64,000 nucleotides of DNA from Toxorhynchites rutilus septentrionalis. Lineage: Eukaryota > Arthropoda > Insecta > Diptera > Culicidae. The first letter of the stretch is position 1; each line of letters begins with the position of its first letter. The notes beneath the pieces are model-generated. The model had not been told where the DNA came from. It did not search any database and was given only the letters and a program-made list of their open reading frames with translations. Shown one piece after another: positions 9,828 through 20,675 of the stretch. The position numbers were made by a program, and so were the translations under genes. The stretch is from contig NC_073745.1 of NCBI RefSeq assembly GCF_029784135.1, forward strand, positions 164,547,328 through 164,611,327. Reading direction: 5' to 3'.

Positions 9828-11107
9828 TAAGGCTGTCAAAAAAGTCCTGCGGTATTTTTTTTGAATTTTCATTTGTTCATAAAATTAGTTACAATCATCT
9901 GTTTTAAGTCAAATATGCGCCGTTTTGTTCGATGACTTGTACCCAGCGAGATGCCAATTTCATAATACCCCTGTTATAGAAGCTCGCTTCCTTATTGGCA
10001 AAAAACTCGGATAGCCAATTTTCACAGGCCTCTTTTGTGGCTAACTTCTGACTACCTAGCTCGTTCGCCATGGACAAAAACAGGTGGTAGTCACTTGGTG
10101 CAAGGTCCGGACTATACGGCGGAAGCAAAAGAACCTCCCATCCGAGCTCCCGGAGCTTCTGGCGCGTCACCAAAGAAGTGTGTGGCCTGGCGTTGTCCTG
10201 ATGGAAGACAATGCGGCCTCTGTTTATCAAAGATGGCCTCTTCTTCATGAGTGCTACCTTCAAGCGGTCCAGTTGTTGGCAGTACAGGTCCGAATTGAGC
10301 GTTTGGCCATAGGGAAGCAGCTCATAATAGATTATTCCTTGACAATCCCACCAAACACACAGCAGAACCTTCCTGGCCGTTAATGAGGGCTTGGCCACCG
10401 TCTGAGCCGCTTCAGCGGGCTTCGACCACGACCGTTTGCGTTTCACGTTGTCGTAAGTGACTCACTTTTCATCGCCAGTCACCATCCGCTTCAGAAACGG
10501 GTCGATTTTGTTGCGATTCAGCAGCGATTCACATGCGTCGATACGGTCAAAGATGTTTTTTTGCGTCAACGTGTGTGGCACCCATACATCGAGCTTATTT
10601 GTGAATCCAAGCTCCTTCAAATGGTTAATAACGATTTGATGACTTATCCCCAGCTCTTGGCCGATGCTACGGCTGCTACTATGCCGGTCTTTCTCGGCAA
10701 ATTCAGCGATTTTGTCGCAATTTTCGACGACAGGCCTTCCGGAGCGTGGCGCATCTTCGACGACCTCTACACCAGAACGAAAACATTGAAACCATCGTTG
10801 TGCGGTGGAAATGGAAACTGTATCGGATCCATAAACTGCACAAATTTTATTGGCAGCTTGAGATGCATTTTTGCCTTCGTCATAGTAGTACTGTAAAATA
10901 TGTCGGATTTTCTCTTTATTTTGTTCCATATTTGCGACACTATAACTCACAAACGACTTAACCAAACAAAATACTGTCAAGGACTATAGCGCGCAAAAAT
11001 ATCTTTCCAACAAGCTATAGTATGATTCGATACAATGAATACAACTAGAACTACGCGCTTACAACGACACCTCGCGGAAATACCGCAGGACTTTTTTGAC
11101 AGCCTAA
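9828..11107 (-). mobile_element. mariner element (DD34D), copy 1
   Basis: The ends are inverted repeats (TAAGGCTGTCAAAAAAG left; reverse complement of GACAGCCTAA right) of about 27 bp, with TA at 9826-9827 and 11108-11109. The 1,280-bp length is the family norm. A second copy (29801-31041) shares both ends and the coding sequence, so boundaries are well supported. Confidence 0.92.
9904..10929 (-). pseudogene. mariner transposase with one premature stop
   Basis: The start MEQNKEKIRHILQYYYDEGK (10929) matches usual mariner N-termini; upstream in-frame codons are ignored. The N-terminal paired helix-turn-helix region (QRWFQCFRSG, APRSGRP, RSIGQELGIS) binds TIRs. The catalytic domain has the first Asp in MVTGDEK, the second in FHQDNARPH and the third in YSPDLAPSDYHLF, the DD34D signature. 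Length is 341 codons, normal for the family. The only disruption seen is TGA at 10459-10461 in place of the tryptophan of GDEKW, a single-base change. The frame is open on both sides, so this copy decayed recently. Confidence 0.9.
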
Positions 11108-11109
11108 TA

Positions 11110-13600
11110 TAAAGAATTGGAACACCTGTATACACCAATGTAAGAATGTCACGGTGATCGTTAGAAAGATATTTGGTTCAAATCGTGAATGAAATAAAAA
11201 ATTTCATCAAATTATTATATTCCGATTCATTTTTGACGGAAATTTCACTTTAGTTTTCAAGACTATCGAGCAAACCCCTCCATGACAAGAAGGCTCTATG
11301 CAGAAGACTGAAGTTGCGTATGAATAGAGAACGAACTAACGCGTTGCACTATTGTCTCCTCACTATTCGCTATCGCCATAGTTTATCATTTGATCAGAAT
11401 AAAGAAACTGTCACCTATTCAATATCTTCTAGAAGGGTTTTTCAGTACATCAAAAGAAACAAATATTTTTTGTGGACTATATCGAGTTTTGATTCAAACT
11501 GCTATCTGAGATGTTGGAATAAATGTAATGAAACGTCACATTTGTTGCATTTACGTAACTGAAGTTCACAGTTATAAGTTATAGATGTAATAATTTGTTT
11601 ACTTCCATAGTTAAATTCAACTGCAACGTTTTATTAACTTCAACCTTCGTTTAACCAAAATTATGGGATTTGACAATAAGGAAAAACATGTAACATTCAG
11701 AAACCACACGCGTAAACACCAAATCTTCTCTAAGCTTCTTGATCTGAATCGTTACAGTTGAAGTTTTCAAGTGCCATTGAAATGTTATCCTTTTATTTAT
11801 ATCTACCAAAATTCTATGAAAGGAAAAACATAGAAATACCACAACAAATTTTGAATCATTTGTACCCCTGAATAGTGGCAGGTTTGATGAGGGAGCAGAG
11901 GGCAGATGTTTCACACCTATTTTTTTTTATTAACAACAAAACAAGCGCAGAGAGGAAGTTCCTTGTCGACATAATGCTCATCATAGTTATAATTGACGTG
12001 AAGAGGAGCGATATTTTGCTTTGATGGTGAAAGGTAGCTTTCGGCACGTTATTGGGTTTGTTCGACTATCATCTATTGATGATATCTTGGCGTGAAAATC
12101 AGCAATTTAATTCATTCTTCCACCAGCAGGTAAATAAACAAGGGTGAATAAATTATATTTGAAGCATGATGGTAGCCGAACAGTGGCAGCCATTTTTCTG
12201 AGTTTATGAATCAATTCAAAGAATTAGTTCAGTGTTCAGCTGCTTACAAAAAAACTGATGATCAGTTGGTTTATCCTTCTTTTTTTTTGGCTTCCTTGTG
12301 TTTTTTTAGTTGAATCGCATAAAAGTGTTGTGTATGGCGTGTTAGCTCATTAGGAATTAAGCAGAAAAAGTGTTCACTGGGAAGCAGAAATATTCCTAAA
12401 TTTTTCCAAAATTCACTTCTAGAAAATTGCAACCAACGTATTGCATTGGAGCATTAAATTATCTCTTTCCCTTTCGCCGCAAAAGGCGCCCGGAAAATTC
12501 AAATTATTGTAATTTCGTCGTTTTCTTTTTATCCAGTAATTTGAATAGAAATAAATTTCCTCTCGGCAGATTTGCACATTCATAGCGATGATTTTCCCTC
12601 GATTTATATTCTTTTTCGATCTTCCTTTCTTTGGCTCGATTTCGATACGAACGGTTGCGCTTGGAATACAACCAGACAAATTTATTCATCACTTATAAAT
12701 TTATCATTATTGTCAACATCATCGTTATTATTATCATCATCATTTCCCTTGTCACAACTAATGGTCCTTTTGAGCGAACCGAAGCGAGCCAGGGAAATCG
12801 TTTTCCCATCTCGAGATGGGATTTGTGCTGAATAGGTAAATATTGTTATTTAGCACTACGTCGAATGGATGGGATAGGGAAATCGTGTTTGAAAGATATA
12901 ATACCTTTTCGCTGGACCACAACGAAAGCTTCCTTAAATTGCTCCATGGATTAACGACACAGTTTGCTGTGAAAGAAAAAAAAGGAATTGGAAATTTTCT
13001 TTCCGAATGTTTTCTTGATGATTCTGATAATTACACTTCTCATAAAAAATATTCGATCGAGTGAGTGCTATTGCAATGTAAAACAGGTATGGTACAATAC
13101 ACATTTATTAAGTTGTTGAATAAATAGATTCTTTTGGAACTTCGTTACGTTAATTCCAATGTCTAATTCGTGGAGTCTAAATACTCTTGCACCGCTGATG
13201 TTACTTTTTTTTATTAGAATCTTTTCCCACGCTACACATTTTTTGAGATGTGATAACAACCAGAAGTCAGAGGGATCCAATCTCGATGGCATTAACGTTT
13301 CTAGAGAAGCTTCTGTTCCAAATATGTTTCATGAATGCATTCTATGTAGATATCGTGACTTCAAACTTTTTACATAAGATGACAATCACCCAAAATCACA
13401 ATTTTCATCATCAGCTGAGCAATTTTAATGACGACCGATTTATGTAAGGGCGTAACCAGAGTCATTGAACCTTTTTATAAAAAATTAGAACTCGAAATTC
13501 AGATGTCTGATTAAAAAATGATGCACAGCCAAATTGTTGTGAAATTATTGAAGTATTTAGTAAAAATCACATTTCAGATGCACCGTTAAAAATTGAATTC
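11110..13600. other. Non-coding stretch, no supported gene
   Basis: Both strands show only short ORFs without recognisable domains. A run of TCATC/TTATTA simple repeats lies near 12710-12745. Nothing here supports a gene, RNA or transposon boundary. Confidence 0.5.
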
Positions 13601-13617
13601 GATATTATGTTTACGAT

Positions 13618-13830
13618 AAGTTCAAGTTCACCAACAGCTTCGGCATGGCGAAGCGAAGTCTTCAGTGCTCCGAGAAGCGGATGGAAGAAAATCCAGAACT
13701 TTGGAAAGGCGTTTAGCGACAGATTATCGAGTATTTCGTAGTGGCTACATTTACTTGGCGACTGCAATAGAACTGAAATCAGCTGATCCTAAGACAACGG
13801 GACAAACTAAAATTGGATACTGAGCTGCAA
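13618..13830 (+). pseudogene. BEL/Pao-like pol fragment
   Basis: Translation gives MAKRSLQCSEKRMEENPELW, a stop, then RQIIEYFVSGYIYLATAIE and ELKSADPKTT. This order (short helix, 'xKRMxxxPEL', 'QIxEY', 'GYxxxAT', 'ADPKxT') is what is expected just upstream of the RT of BEL/Pao LTR retrotransposons. It is a small decayed piece with a stop and frame changes, immediately upstream of the Gypsy element. Confidence 0.45.
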
Positions 13831-13906
13831 CGGTTGAACTTACGACACATGCTCGACATTGGTTCATTGTAGTCCTAGTTTGTGTGAGAAAATGGAATAC
13901 ACTTAT

Positions 13907-14112
13907 TGTTATGATATAGAGTACCATCCATATATATTATTCATACCTTCTGTTATAACTAATGTTATTCTTTACCTTGCATTCATTAACCTTGCCCAGA
14001 GTAAATGTATTATTTGAAATCTGCCAACACTTCCATGAACAATAAAGACAGTTTGCATTCAGTTGATCTACAAGACAGACATGTTTTATTTGGCTAAACC
14101 GAAAACCAAACA
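13907..14112 (+). repeat. 5' LTR of Gypsy element
   Basis: Begins TGTTATGATATAGAGTACC and ends ACCAAACA. It contains AACAATAAAGACAG near 14038-14051, a likely polyadenylation signal region. It is nearly identical to the 3' LTR apart from a small indel near the 5' end and a few substitutions. This points to a fairly young insertion. Confidence 0.92.
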
Positions 14113-14131
14113 TGGTGTCAGAAAGTCTTGG
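14113..14131 (+). other. Putative primer-binding site
   Basis: TGGTGTCAGAAAGTCTTGG begins directly after the CA end of the 5' LTR, where the tRNA primer pairs for minus-strand DNA synthesis. The TGG start fits the CCA end of a tRNA. Which tRNA is used cannot be decided here. Confidence 0.6.
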
Positions 14132-14273
14132 GTAGAATCGAAGAAAGAACAGTTTAAATCATTACGTCTATTCGTCGAAATAGGCAGAAAGAGTTCATGT
14201 GGGAACATTTTTCTGTAGCAGCGGAAAAAGAAGCAACATCTTAGAAGAGTGGACCAGCACCAAATTTTTCAAC

Positions 14274-15191
14274 ATGGATACAGGCAATCAACACGAAAAC
14301 GCAGACGGGGACGCAGTAGGGCAGAGCGCCACAATCAGTCACAGAGAAGCGGCAGCTGCTGCTGTCAATGTGTTCAATAACAATGTACCATTTCCGGAAC
14401 CGCTATCACTGACGGGGAACGTTCGTCAAAACGTGGATGATTTTATTGACGGTTTTGAGGTTTATCTCATAGCATCGGGGCTAGAGAATCGTGAAGAACG
14501 AGTGAAGGTTGCTACCTTTAAAGCAGCACTTGGTATAGAAGGGCGAAAGATATTCAATAATTGGCCTCTTCGACCGGAAGAGAAGCAAAGTGTCGCAGCG
14601 TGTTTGGAATCGTTAAAGAAGTATACGGTACCAAAGAGAAATGTAAAGTTAGCTCGCTATGAATTTTTGCAGTGCAAGCAACAATCATCTGATGGAGTGA
14701 ATCATGGTGAAACAGTGACTCAATTTATAAACAGAGCAAGAGAACTTGTAAAGGATTGCAACTGGGTCGATTTAGAGGAAGAAAGGCTTCGTGATATAAT
14801 AGTGGCCGGGTTGTGCGATATGCGATTGAAGAAATCTTTTATTGACAAAACCGAGTTGACGGCGACTCAAGTGAATGAACAGTGCATGTCTGAAGAAGCG
14901 ACAAAAGCAGAATTGGATAAAAACAAGTGGTTTGAAGAAGAACATTCAGTGAACAAAGTGTTTTCACGTGAATATAAACAAAAACAATGCGCGTTTTGTG
15001 GAAAGCCTTACCACTGTAAATTGCAAGAGTGTCCAGCACGGGGCAGCACATGTTTCTACTGCTATCAGCGAAATCATTTCGAAATAATGTGTAAAAAAAA
15101 AGCAAGAAGAAAGTACATCGAACCGCGAAGGAAACAACTCAAAGCGCTTTGGCAAGAAGGTGGCTACCATCGGAGAAGCAGATTCGAGTGA
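14274..15191 (+). CDS. Gypsy gag with two zinc knuckles
   Basis: The start chosen is the ATG of MDTGNQHENADGD at 14274; an in-frame Met at 14199 lies in leader-like sequence. The 305-residue product contains a capsid-like helical region (FIDGFEVYLIASGLENREER onward). Near the C-terminus a degenerate knuckle (CAFCGKPYHCKLQEC) precedes a standard CX2CX4HX4C one (CFYCYQRNHFEIMC). It would form virus-like particles and bind genomic RNA. The ORF is intact. It overlaps the downstream protease frame (15160-15191), so pol is probably reached by +1 (or -2) frameshifting. Confidence 0.88.
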   Translation: MDTGNQHENADGDAVGQSATISHREAAAAAVNVFNNNVPFPEPLSLTGNVRQNVDDFIDGFEVYLIASGLENREERVKVATFKAALGIEGRKIFNNWPLRPEEKQSVAACLESLKKYTVPKRNVKLARYEFLQCKQQSSDGVNHGETVTQFINRARELVKDCNWVDLEEERLRDIIVAGLCDMRLKKSFIDKTELTATQVNEQCMSEEATKAELDKNKWFEEEHSVNKVFSREYKQKQCAFCGKPYHCKLQECPARGSTCFYCYQRNHFEIMCKKKARRKYIEPRRKQLKALWQEGGYHRRSRFE

Positions 15192-16845
15192 CAGCTTTGA
15201 ATCAAATAATGAACCATGCGAAGAAAACATTGATACCATAGAGTTTTTGTATAGCATTCAGCAAAACCGAGCCGGTTTGCTGAAAGCAAAGCTTGCTTTG
15301 GGTGATACCGGAAGGCAAACATACTGCATTCTCAACACAGGTGCGACATGTAATGTCATAGGACTACCGTCATTACTCGATATTTTAAACACGAAATCGG
15401 TGAAACTCGATAATCATCAAGCTGTACTGAAAGGATTTGGTGGATCTGCTATAACCACACTGGGAAGAGCAACTGTAGATGTGAAACACGGTGGAAAACG
15501 CTATAAAGCAGTGTTCAATGTGGTGTAATTTAATCAACAACCGATTTTGTCTTTGTATACGTGTAAAAAACTGAGACTGTATTTCTCGGTTGTGGAAGAA
15601 CAAGAAATGGTTGCGAAAAGCATAGTGGGACGTTATCCTGAAGTGTTCCAAGGTATTGGCAAGCTGGAAGGTAAAGTGCATTTAGAAGCCGATCCAACGG
15701 TGAAACCAGTTGTACAGTCAACGCGACGGATTCCAGTCACACTGCGGGACGAGTTACACAAGCAACTCGAAGAAATGGAGAAGCTGGAAATCGTAGCAAA
15801 GGTAGTGGAACCAACTGATTGGGTAAGCAATTTAGTTCTGGTGAAGCATAACAACAAAATAAGAATCTGTATTGATCCAATTGTGGTGAACACCGCACTC
15901 AAGCGTCTACACTATCAAATTCCTACAATTAATGAGCTTCAACCTGAACTGACTAATGCCAAAGTATTTACCACCGTGGACGCAAATTCAGGTTTTTGGC
16001 AAGTTGAACTTGACGAAGAGAGTTCACGACTTACGACCTTCTGGACGCCTTTCGGGCGTTATCGTTGGTTAAGGGTGCCTTTTGGGATTTCTCTGGCACC
16101 TGAAATATTCCAACGGAAGTTATACGAGGTCACTAATGGATTGAAAGCAGTGCGCGTGTTGGCAGATGATGTAATCATTTTCGGATGTGGAAATACTTTA
16201 GAAGAAGCGCTAGCGGATCACAACCGAAATCTAGACGCGTTTCTAAGGAAAATGAGTGAGAAGAGCGTCAAACTAAATAAAGACAAAATTCGTCTATGCC
16301 AATCCAATGTAAAATTTTTCGGGCACATTCTCACTCCAAATGCAGTTAAAGTAGACCCAGAAAAGGTTCGCTGTATTTTAGAAATGCAACAACCGCAGGA
16401 CGTTGCCGCTCTTCTCAGATTCCTTGGAATGATCACATATCTCACCAATTATTTACCCAAGTTTGCTTCAGTAGCAGAACCTCTACGTAAGCTTACAACC
16501 CGTGATAGGAAGTGGCAGTGGGAAAACGAACACCAAAATTCATTTGACGCTCTGAAGACCATGGTGACCCAAACGCCTGTTTTGCAATACTTTTATGTCC
16601 GCAAAGATGTAGTTGTACAATGTGATAGCTTAGGAGCAGTCCTGCTTCAGGACGGTCAGCCGGTTTGTTACACCTCCAAAACTTTGTCCCAAACAGAGCG
16701 AAGATACGCTCAATTAGAAAAAGAAACTCTCGCCATATTATTTGCCTGCAGAAAGTTCGAAATGTATATTATAGGTAAAGACGTTACCGTACAAACTGAT
16801 CACTTGCCTCTTTTGCGTATCTCCCAGAAGCCATTGATCAACTTT
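15160..16845 (+). pseudogene. Gypsy protease, RT and RNase H (5' part of pol)
   Basis: One reading frame with a single in-frame TAA at 15526-15528. The protease motif reads LNTGATCNVIG where LDTGA is expected, so the catalytic Asp is Asn. RT motifs follow: VFTTVDANSGFWQVEL with the first catalytic Asp, RWLRVPFGISLAPEIFQ, and VLADDVIIFG as the YxDD-like box. The RNase H part (VQCDSLGAVLL, EKETLAI, QTDHLPLL) has a shortened first motif. The frame is cut at about 16840 by the nested insertion and resumes at 20676. The stop, the protease change and the insertion make this copy defective. Confidence 0.88.
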
Positions 16846-17159
16846 TTTTTTTAGCGAACATGGTGGTTTGTATATCTTTATAGTGCTGAATTTAAGGTGT
16901 TTTTTTGTGGGAAATAGACGGCTGGAATTAGAACAAATTTGTTCCACCGACGGCGAATTTTAAATATTATCAGGATAAGTACCTATTGAGTGCATGCTGA
17001 TAATTGTTGTGCGTTTTTAAATCAAATTTATATCATGGCTCTACGGCTCGCTATCGCTCAGGATAGCCACCGTAGCTGCTTGTGCTGTGTTGTGTATCGT
17101 TGTATTGTTTTTTTGTTGTCTCTGCTTTTGCCATTGCTGCCGCGCAGGGCACTCTCGAG

Positions 17160-18512
17160 ATGAGCGAGTGCAAGGCGTGCGACGGCAAAGTAATGATCAG
17201 TGATGATCCTGTTGTTTGTGTAGGTAAATGCGGTGTTCGATTTCATCGGCGCTGTACTTCGTTTACAAAAGCAACAGCGAAACTGATAATAGAGAATCCG
17301 AACATTCAGTTTATTTGTGATGAATGTTTGTCGGACCAGAAATGTGGCGTGCGAGGTGATGCTTTAGACGTTGGTGGATTGCAAAGGGAGATGGAAAAGA
17401 TCTCACTTTCGCTCTCTGATGTCCGAGAAAGCTTCACCGAGCAAATAAACATCGCGTTTGAGAATGAGCGAGATAAGCTTATCAGATCTTTCGACGAGCT
17501 TTTCAAAGAGAAGTTGGCATGCTTCGAGAGCAGTGTTGCCAAAAAGTTGGAAAATATGAAAAGCTTATTCTCTGAAAAAATAAATGTTGACAGAAATTTA
17601 GCTGTGATGAACAGGAAGCGACAGGTTAGTCCGAGCTCAATTAGTGCTAATTTGGACACTCCGAGCAAGAAAATTATGTTAACGAATAAAAATAATGATT
17701 TGAAAGAAAAAATGTTTAGAAATAATAATAATAATATTGAAAGTTTCGCTAATGTCGTGGCTCGTAAGGCTCGTCCAGTCATTGTGGTAAAGCCAATAGA
17801 GTCTGACAAGAAAAATGATGATACAAGAAAAATGTTGAAGACTAAATTAGATCCTAAAATACACAAAATAGAGAATTTCAGGAACGGTAAAGATGGCTCG
17901 ATTATTGTTGAGTGTGCAGCAGGGGATAATATTGAGCAAGTGAAAAGTGGAATTGAAAGCAATCTTGGAAAAGGGTTTAGTACTTTTATTCCAAAGCCAA
18001 TAAAACCAAAATTAAAAATTATTGAGATGAGTGATCGATATTCCTCTGATGTTTTCATTGACTACTTAAAGAGTCAAAATGAAAACATTTCGATCAAGGA
18101 TGTCAAGGTCGTTGTTGAATATGAAAATCCACGCTTGAAGTATAATAAATACAACACGATAATTGAAGTTGACCATGATACTTACAGAAACCTGATGACT
18201 GCTAGTAAAGTAAGAGTCGGGTGGGATAAATGTAGCGTGGTTGAGGCCTTTAGTGTTTTGCGCTGTTTTAAATGTGGAGAATTTGGGCATAAGAGCACAG
18301 ATTGCAAGAAAGAACAAACATGTTCAAGGTGTAATGAGAAACATAAAACATCTGAGTGCTCATCAACTAAATTGAAATGCATAAATTGTATCAAAGTTAA
18401 TAATGAACAGAAGTTGAATTTGGATGAAAATCATCCAACTTATAGCACCCAGTGTCCTGTCTATCGGAGACTGCTGGAGAAGAAAAAAAACGTCATTTTT
18501 CAAACCAAATAG
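17160..18512 (+). CDS. CR1-like LINE ORF1: PHD-type finger plus zinc knuckles
   Basis: The start chosen is the Met of MSECKACDGKVMISDD at 17160. The N-terminal Cys/His cluster (CKACDG, CVGKCGVRFHRRC, FICDEC, residues 4-60) resembles a PHD finger. A coiled-coil-prone region follows (about 75-145). Near the C-terminus are CFKCGEFGHKSTDC and CSRCNEKHKTSEC, then CINC. This arrangement is typical of CR1/Q/T1-group ORF1 proteins, which bind element RNA. The ORF of about 450 codons is intact. Its end overlaps the ORF2 frame (18452-18512), which allows coupled translation or re-initiation. Confidence 0.82.
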   Translation: MSECKACDGKVMISDDPVVCVGKCGVRFHRRCTSFTKATAKLIIENPNIQFICDECLSDQKCGVRGDALDVGGLQREMEKISLSLSDVRESFTEQINIAFENERDKLIRSFDELFKEKLACFESSVAKKLENMKSLFSEKINVDRNLAVMNRKRQVSPSSISANLDTPSKKIMLTNKNNDLKEKMFRNNNNNIESFANVVARKARPVIVVKPIESDKKNDDTRKMLKTKLDPKIHKIENFRNGKDGSIIVECAAGDNIEQVKSGIESNLGKGFSTFIPKPIKPKLKIIEMSDRYSSDVFIDYLKSQNENISIKDVKVVVEYENPRLKYNKYNTIIEVDHDTYRNLMTASKVRVGWDKCSVVEAFSVLRCFKCGEFGHKSTDCKKEQTCSRCNEKHKTSECSSTKLKCINCIKVNNEQKLNLDENHPTYSTQCPVYRRLLEKKKNVIFQTK

Positions 18513-19958
18513 CAATTCAAAAAAATATATGTGTGAATAAGTTAGCAATAATTTATCTGAATATAGCTGGGCTTTCTACAAATTACGCAGAAATGCGATA
18601 TCTTGTAGAAAACATGCGTCCTCAGATGGTTTTTCTTTCTGAAACTCACATAATCGATGGAGAATCATATGATCAGTACAAAATTCCGGGCTATAAAGTT
18701 GCTTTTTGCTTGTCGCACTCCAAACACACTGGAGGTGTTGCAATTTATGCAATAGAATCAGTCAAATTCAACATTCTTTTAAACGAAGCTGTTGAAAATA
18801 ACTGGTTCTTGGCTATTTCAGTTGAAAGAGGCATGCAGATGGGAAATTATGGAATTATATATCATTCCCCCAGTTCTAGTGACCAGCGCTTTTGAAACAA
18901 TTTCTAGGCCCTTATTGTTACAAACATTGGAGCGCAATGGAATTGTAGGAATGTCGTACAAATGGTTCGAAAGCTATTTGTGCGACAGAACTCAAAAGAC
19001 TCGTTTTAATGATTCTATTTCCGATCCCATCGGCAACTCACTCGGGGTGCCGCAGGGAAGTGTCTTAGGGCCCTTTTTGTTTATTTTATATATAAATGAT
19101 CTGCGACGGATTTTACGATATTGTGATATCAATTTGTTCGCGGATGATACTGTCCTGTTCATCGCAGCTAAGGATATAAAAGAAACCGAGGATCACATAA
19201 ACGAAGACTTGCATTCTCTGGCTCAGTGGCTTAAATTTAAACAATTGAAATTAAATGTTGGCAAAACAAAATACATGCTGATTTCTTCAGCAAACTCCAG
19301 TATTGACGTAAATTTTGAAATAGATGGTGAGACATTAGAACGCGTGAATGAAATCAAATACCTAGGAGTTATCATTGATGACAATTTAACTTTCAAGTCT
19401 CACATTAATAATGTCATCAAGAAGATTGCCAAGAAATACGGCGTTTTGTGTCGTTTGAAAAAAGAACTGACGGTGAACAGTAAAATTAAATTATATAAAT
19501 CATTGATCTCACCGCACAGAGACTTTTGCTCGTCGATCCTATTCCTTGCAAACAATACACAATTAACGAGATTGCAGCGTTTACAAAATAAGATTATGCG
19601 TTTGATTTTAAGATGTAGTAGATACACTTCCTCTAATTTGATGTTGGACGCGCTACAGTGGCTATCTGTGAAGCAAAGAATTTATTACTTGACAATGGTG
19701 TTCGTCTTCAAAATTTTAAACGGTATGCTGCCTCGATACTTGTGTGATCGAATTGAAAGAGGAAGTGATGTTCATAGATACAATACTAGAAACGCGGATG
19801 ATGCTAGAACACCTAACTTTATATTCAGTAGGTCGCAGAACTCGTTGTTATACAAAGGAATACATTTTTTCAATTCGATGCCCAGAGAAATAAAACGTGC
19901 GGCAACAATGGCAGAGTTTAAGAGAATGTGTATTTCCCACGTAAAATCTGTTTTGTAA
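18452..19958 (+). pseudogene. CR1-like LINE ORF2 with internal deletion (EN fused to RT)
   Basis: The first part contains the start of an APE-like endonuclease: LAIIYLNIAGLSTNYAEM, then MVFLSETHI with the catalytic Glu, then GGVAIYA. At about 18890 the sequence jumps in another frame to RT motif SAFETISRPLLLQTLERNGI. The C-terminal half of EN and the N-terminal half of RT (roughly 1 kb) are missing. The rest of RT is open: GVPQGSVLGPFLFILYINDL, INLFADDTVLF (catalytic FADD), then YLGVIID. The 388-codon open stretch shows modest decay, so the internal deletion is the main lesion. Confidence 0.85.
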
Positions 19959-20339
19959 ACAGGTTTTCGTAATTTTTTTGTCAAATGATTTATTTATGTT
20001 TAATATCAATTGAAATTAGAAAAAATATTTACAGGTATCTCAAACTGCCATGTTTGTACTGATGATGATGATGTTTTTTTGTTGTTAAATTTGTTAAAAT
20101 TGTAGATTATTATAAAAAAAAAAAATTGCGTTGTCTACGAAAGTTTGAGCCTCGCGCGCGTTTGGTGGGCCTGGACGAATGTTAATAATGAACACTGGCA
20201 GAAAACTGACACATAATGAAATTTTTATATAGGGTCTGGAGTGGAAACTGGAATTGGGATAGCTCATTCGGAATTGTCGTAAACTATCTTTCATCAGATG
20301 GTTATATCGATTATTTCTGATTGTAGCAGATCTCTTTTA

Positions 20340-20470
20340 TGTTCTAAGTAGAAACTTTTAGATATTGGGTTCAATTCCCAATCAGTCAAGGATCTTCCCG
20401 GGTTGGAAATTTTCTTGACATGACTTAGAAAAACATTGGGCCTGAAGTTGAGACTATGACTATGTCAATG
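20340..20470 (+). mobile_element. tRNA-derived SINE fragment (Feilai-like body)
   Basis: GGGTTCAATTCCCAATCAGTC (B-box region, about 20368-20388) is followed by AAGGATCTTCCCGGG and GGAAATTTTCTTGACATG. This order resembles the Feilai-type SINEs known from Aedes, recalled from general knowledge and not checked. The 5' head is missing or decayed. It lies in the non-LINE part (20131-20665) of the insert inside the Gypsy element. Confidence 0.45.
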
Positions 20471-20675
20471 TCAATATGGATAGGAACATTGTTTGTTTTT
20501 TCGCAGTTTGTGTTTTTACTGTTCTATTAATAGATATTTATGCCTGCAACAGATCCAGTTCGCTTGGTTTTTTTTTTATAATACTGGTCTCTTGATATTT
20601 TTAAACTTAATTATTATCTATAAGATAAATCGTCCTGCTCAAACCTTTGTAGGGGTATGAGGTGGGCCATTATCA

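Larger units (their letters stand above)
16841..20130 (+). mobile_element. CR1-like LINE nested in the Gypsy element
   Basis: It carries an ORF1 (17160-18512) and a partial ORF2 (18452-19958), then a 3' UTR with GATGATGATGATG and a terminal A run near 20115-20126. It keeps a 5' UTR of some length, so it is not 5'-truncated like most LINE copies here. The outer boundaries are approximate. GCCATTGATCA at 16830-16840 and GCCATTATCA at 20666-20675 could be the target-site duplication of the whole insert, implying that 20131-20665 came in with it or was added later. Confidence 0.7.

Noticed and set aside
10035..10383. Plus-strand ORFs over the mariner (and the equivalent at 30008-30272)
   Set aside because: They are antisense shadows of the transposase; both mariner copies show them at the same place.
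17306..18058. A 250-codon hydrophobic minus-strand ORF
   Set aside because: It is the exact antisense of CR1-like ORF1, and its Leu/Phe/Ser richness follows from Lys/Glu-rich codons on the plus strand.
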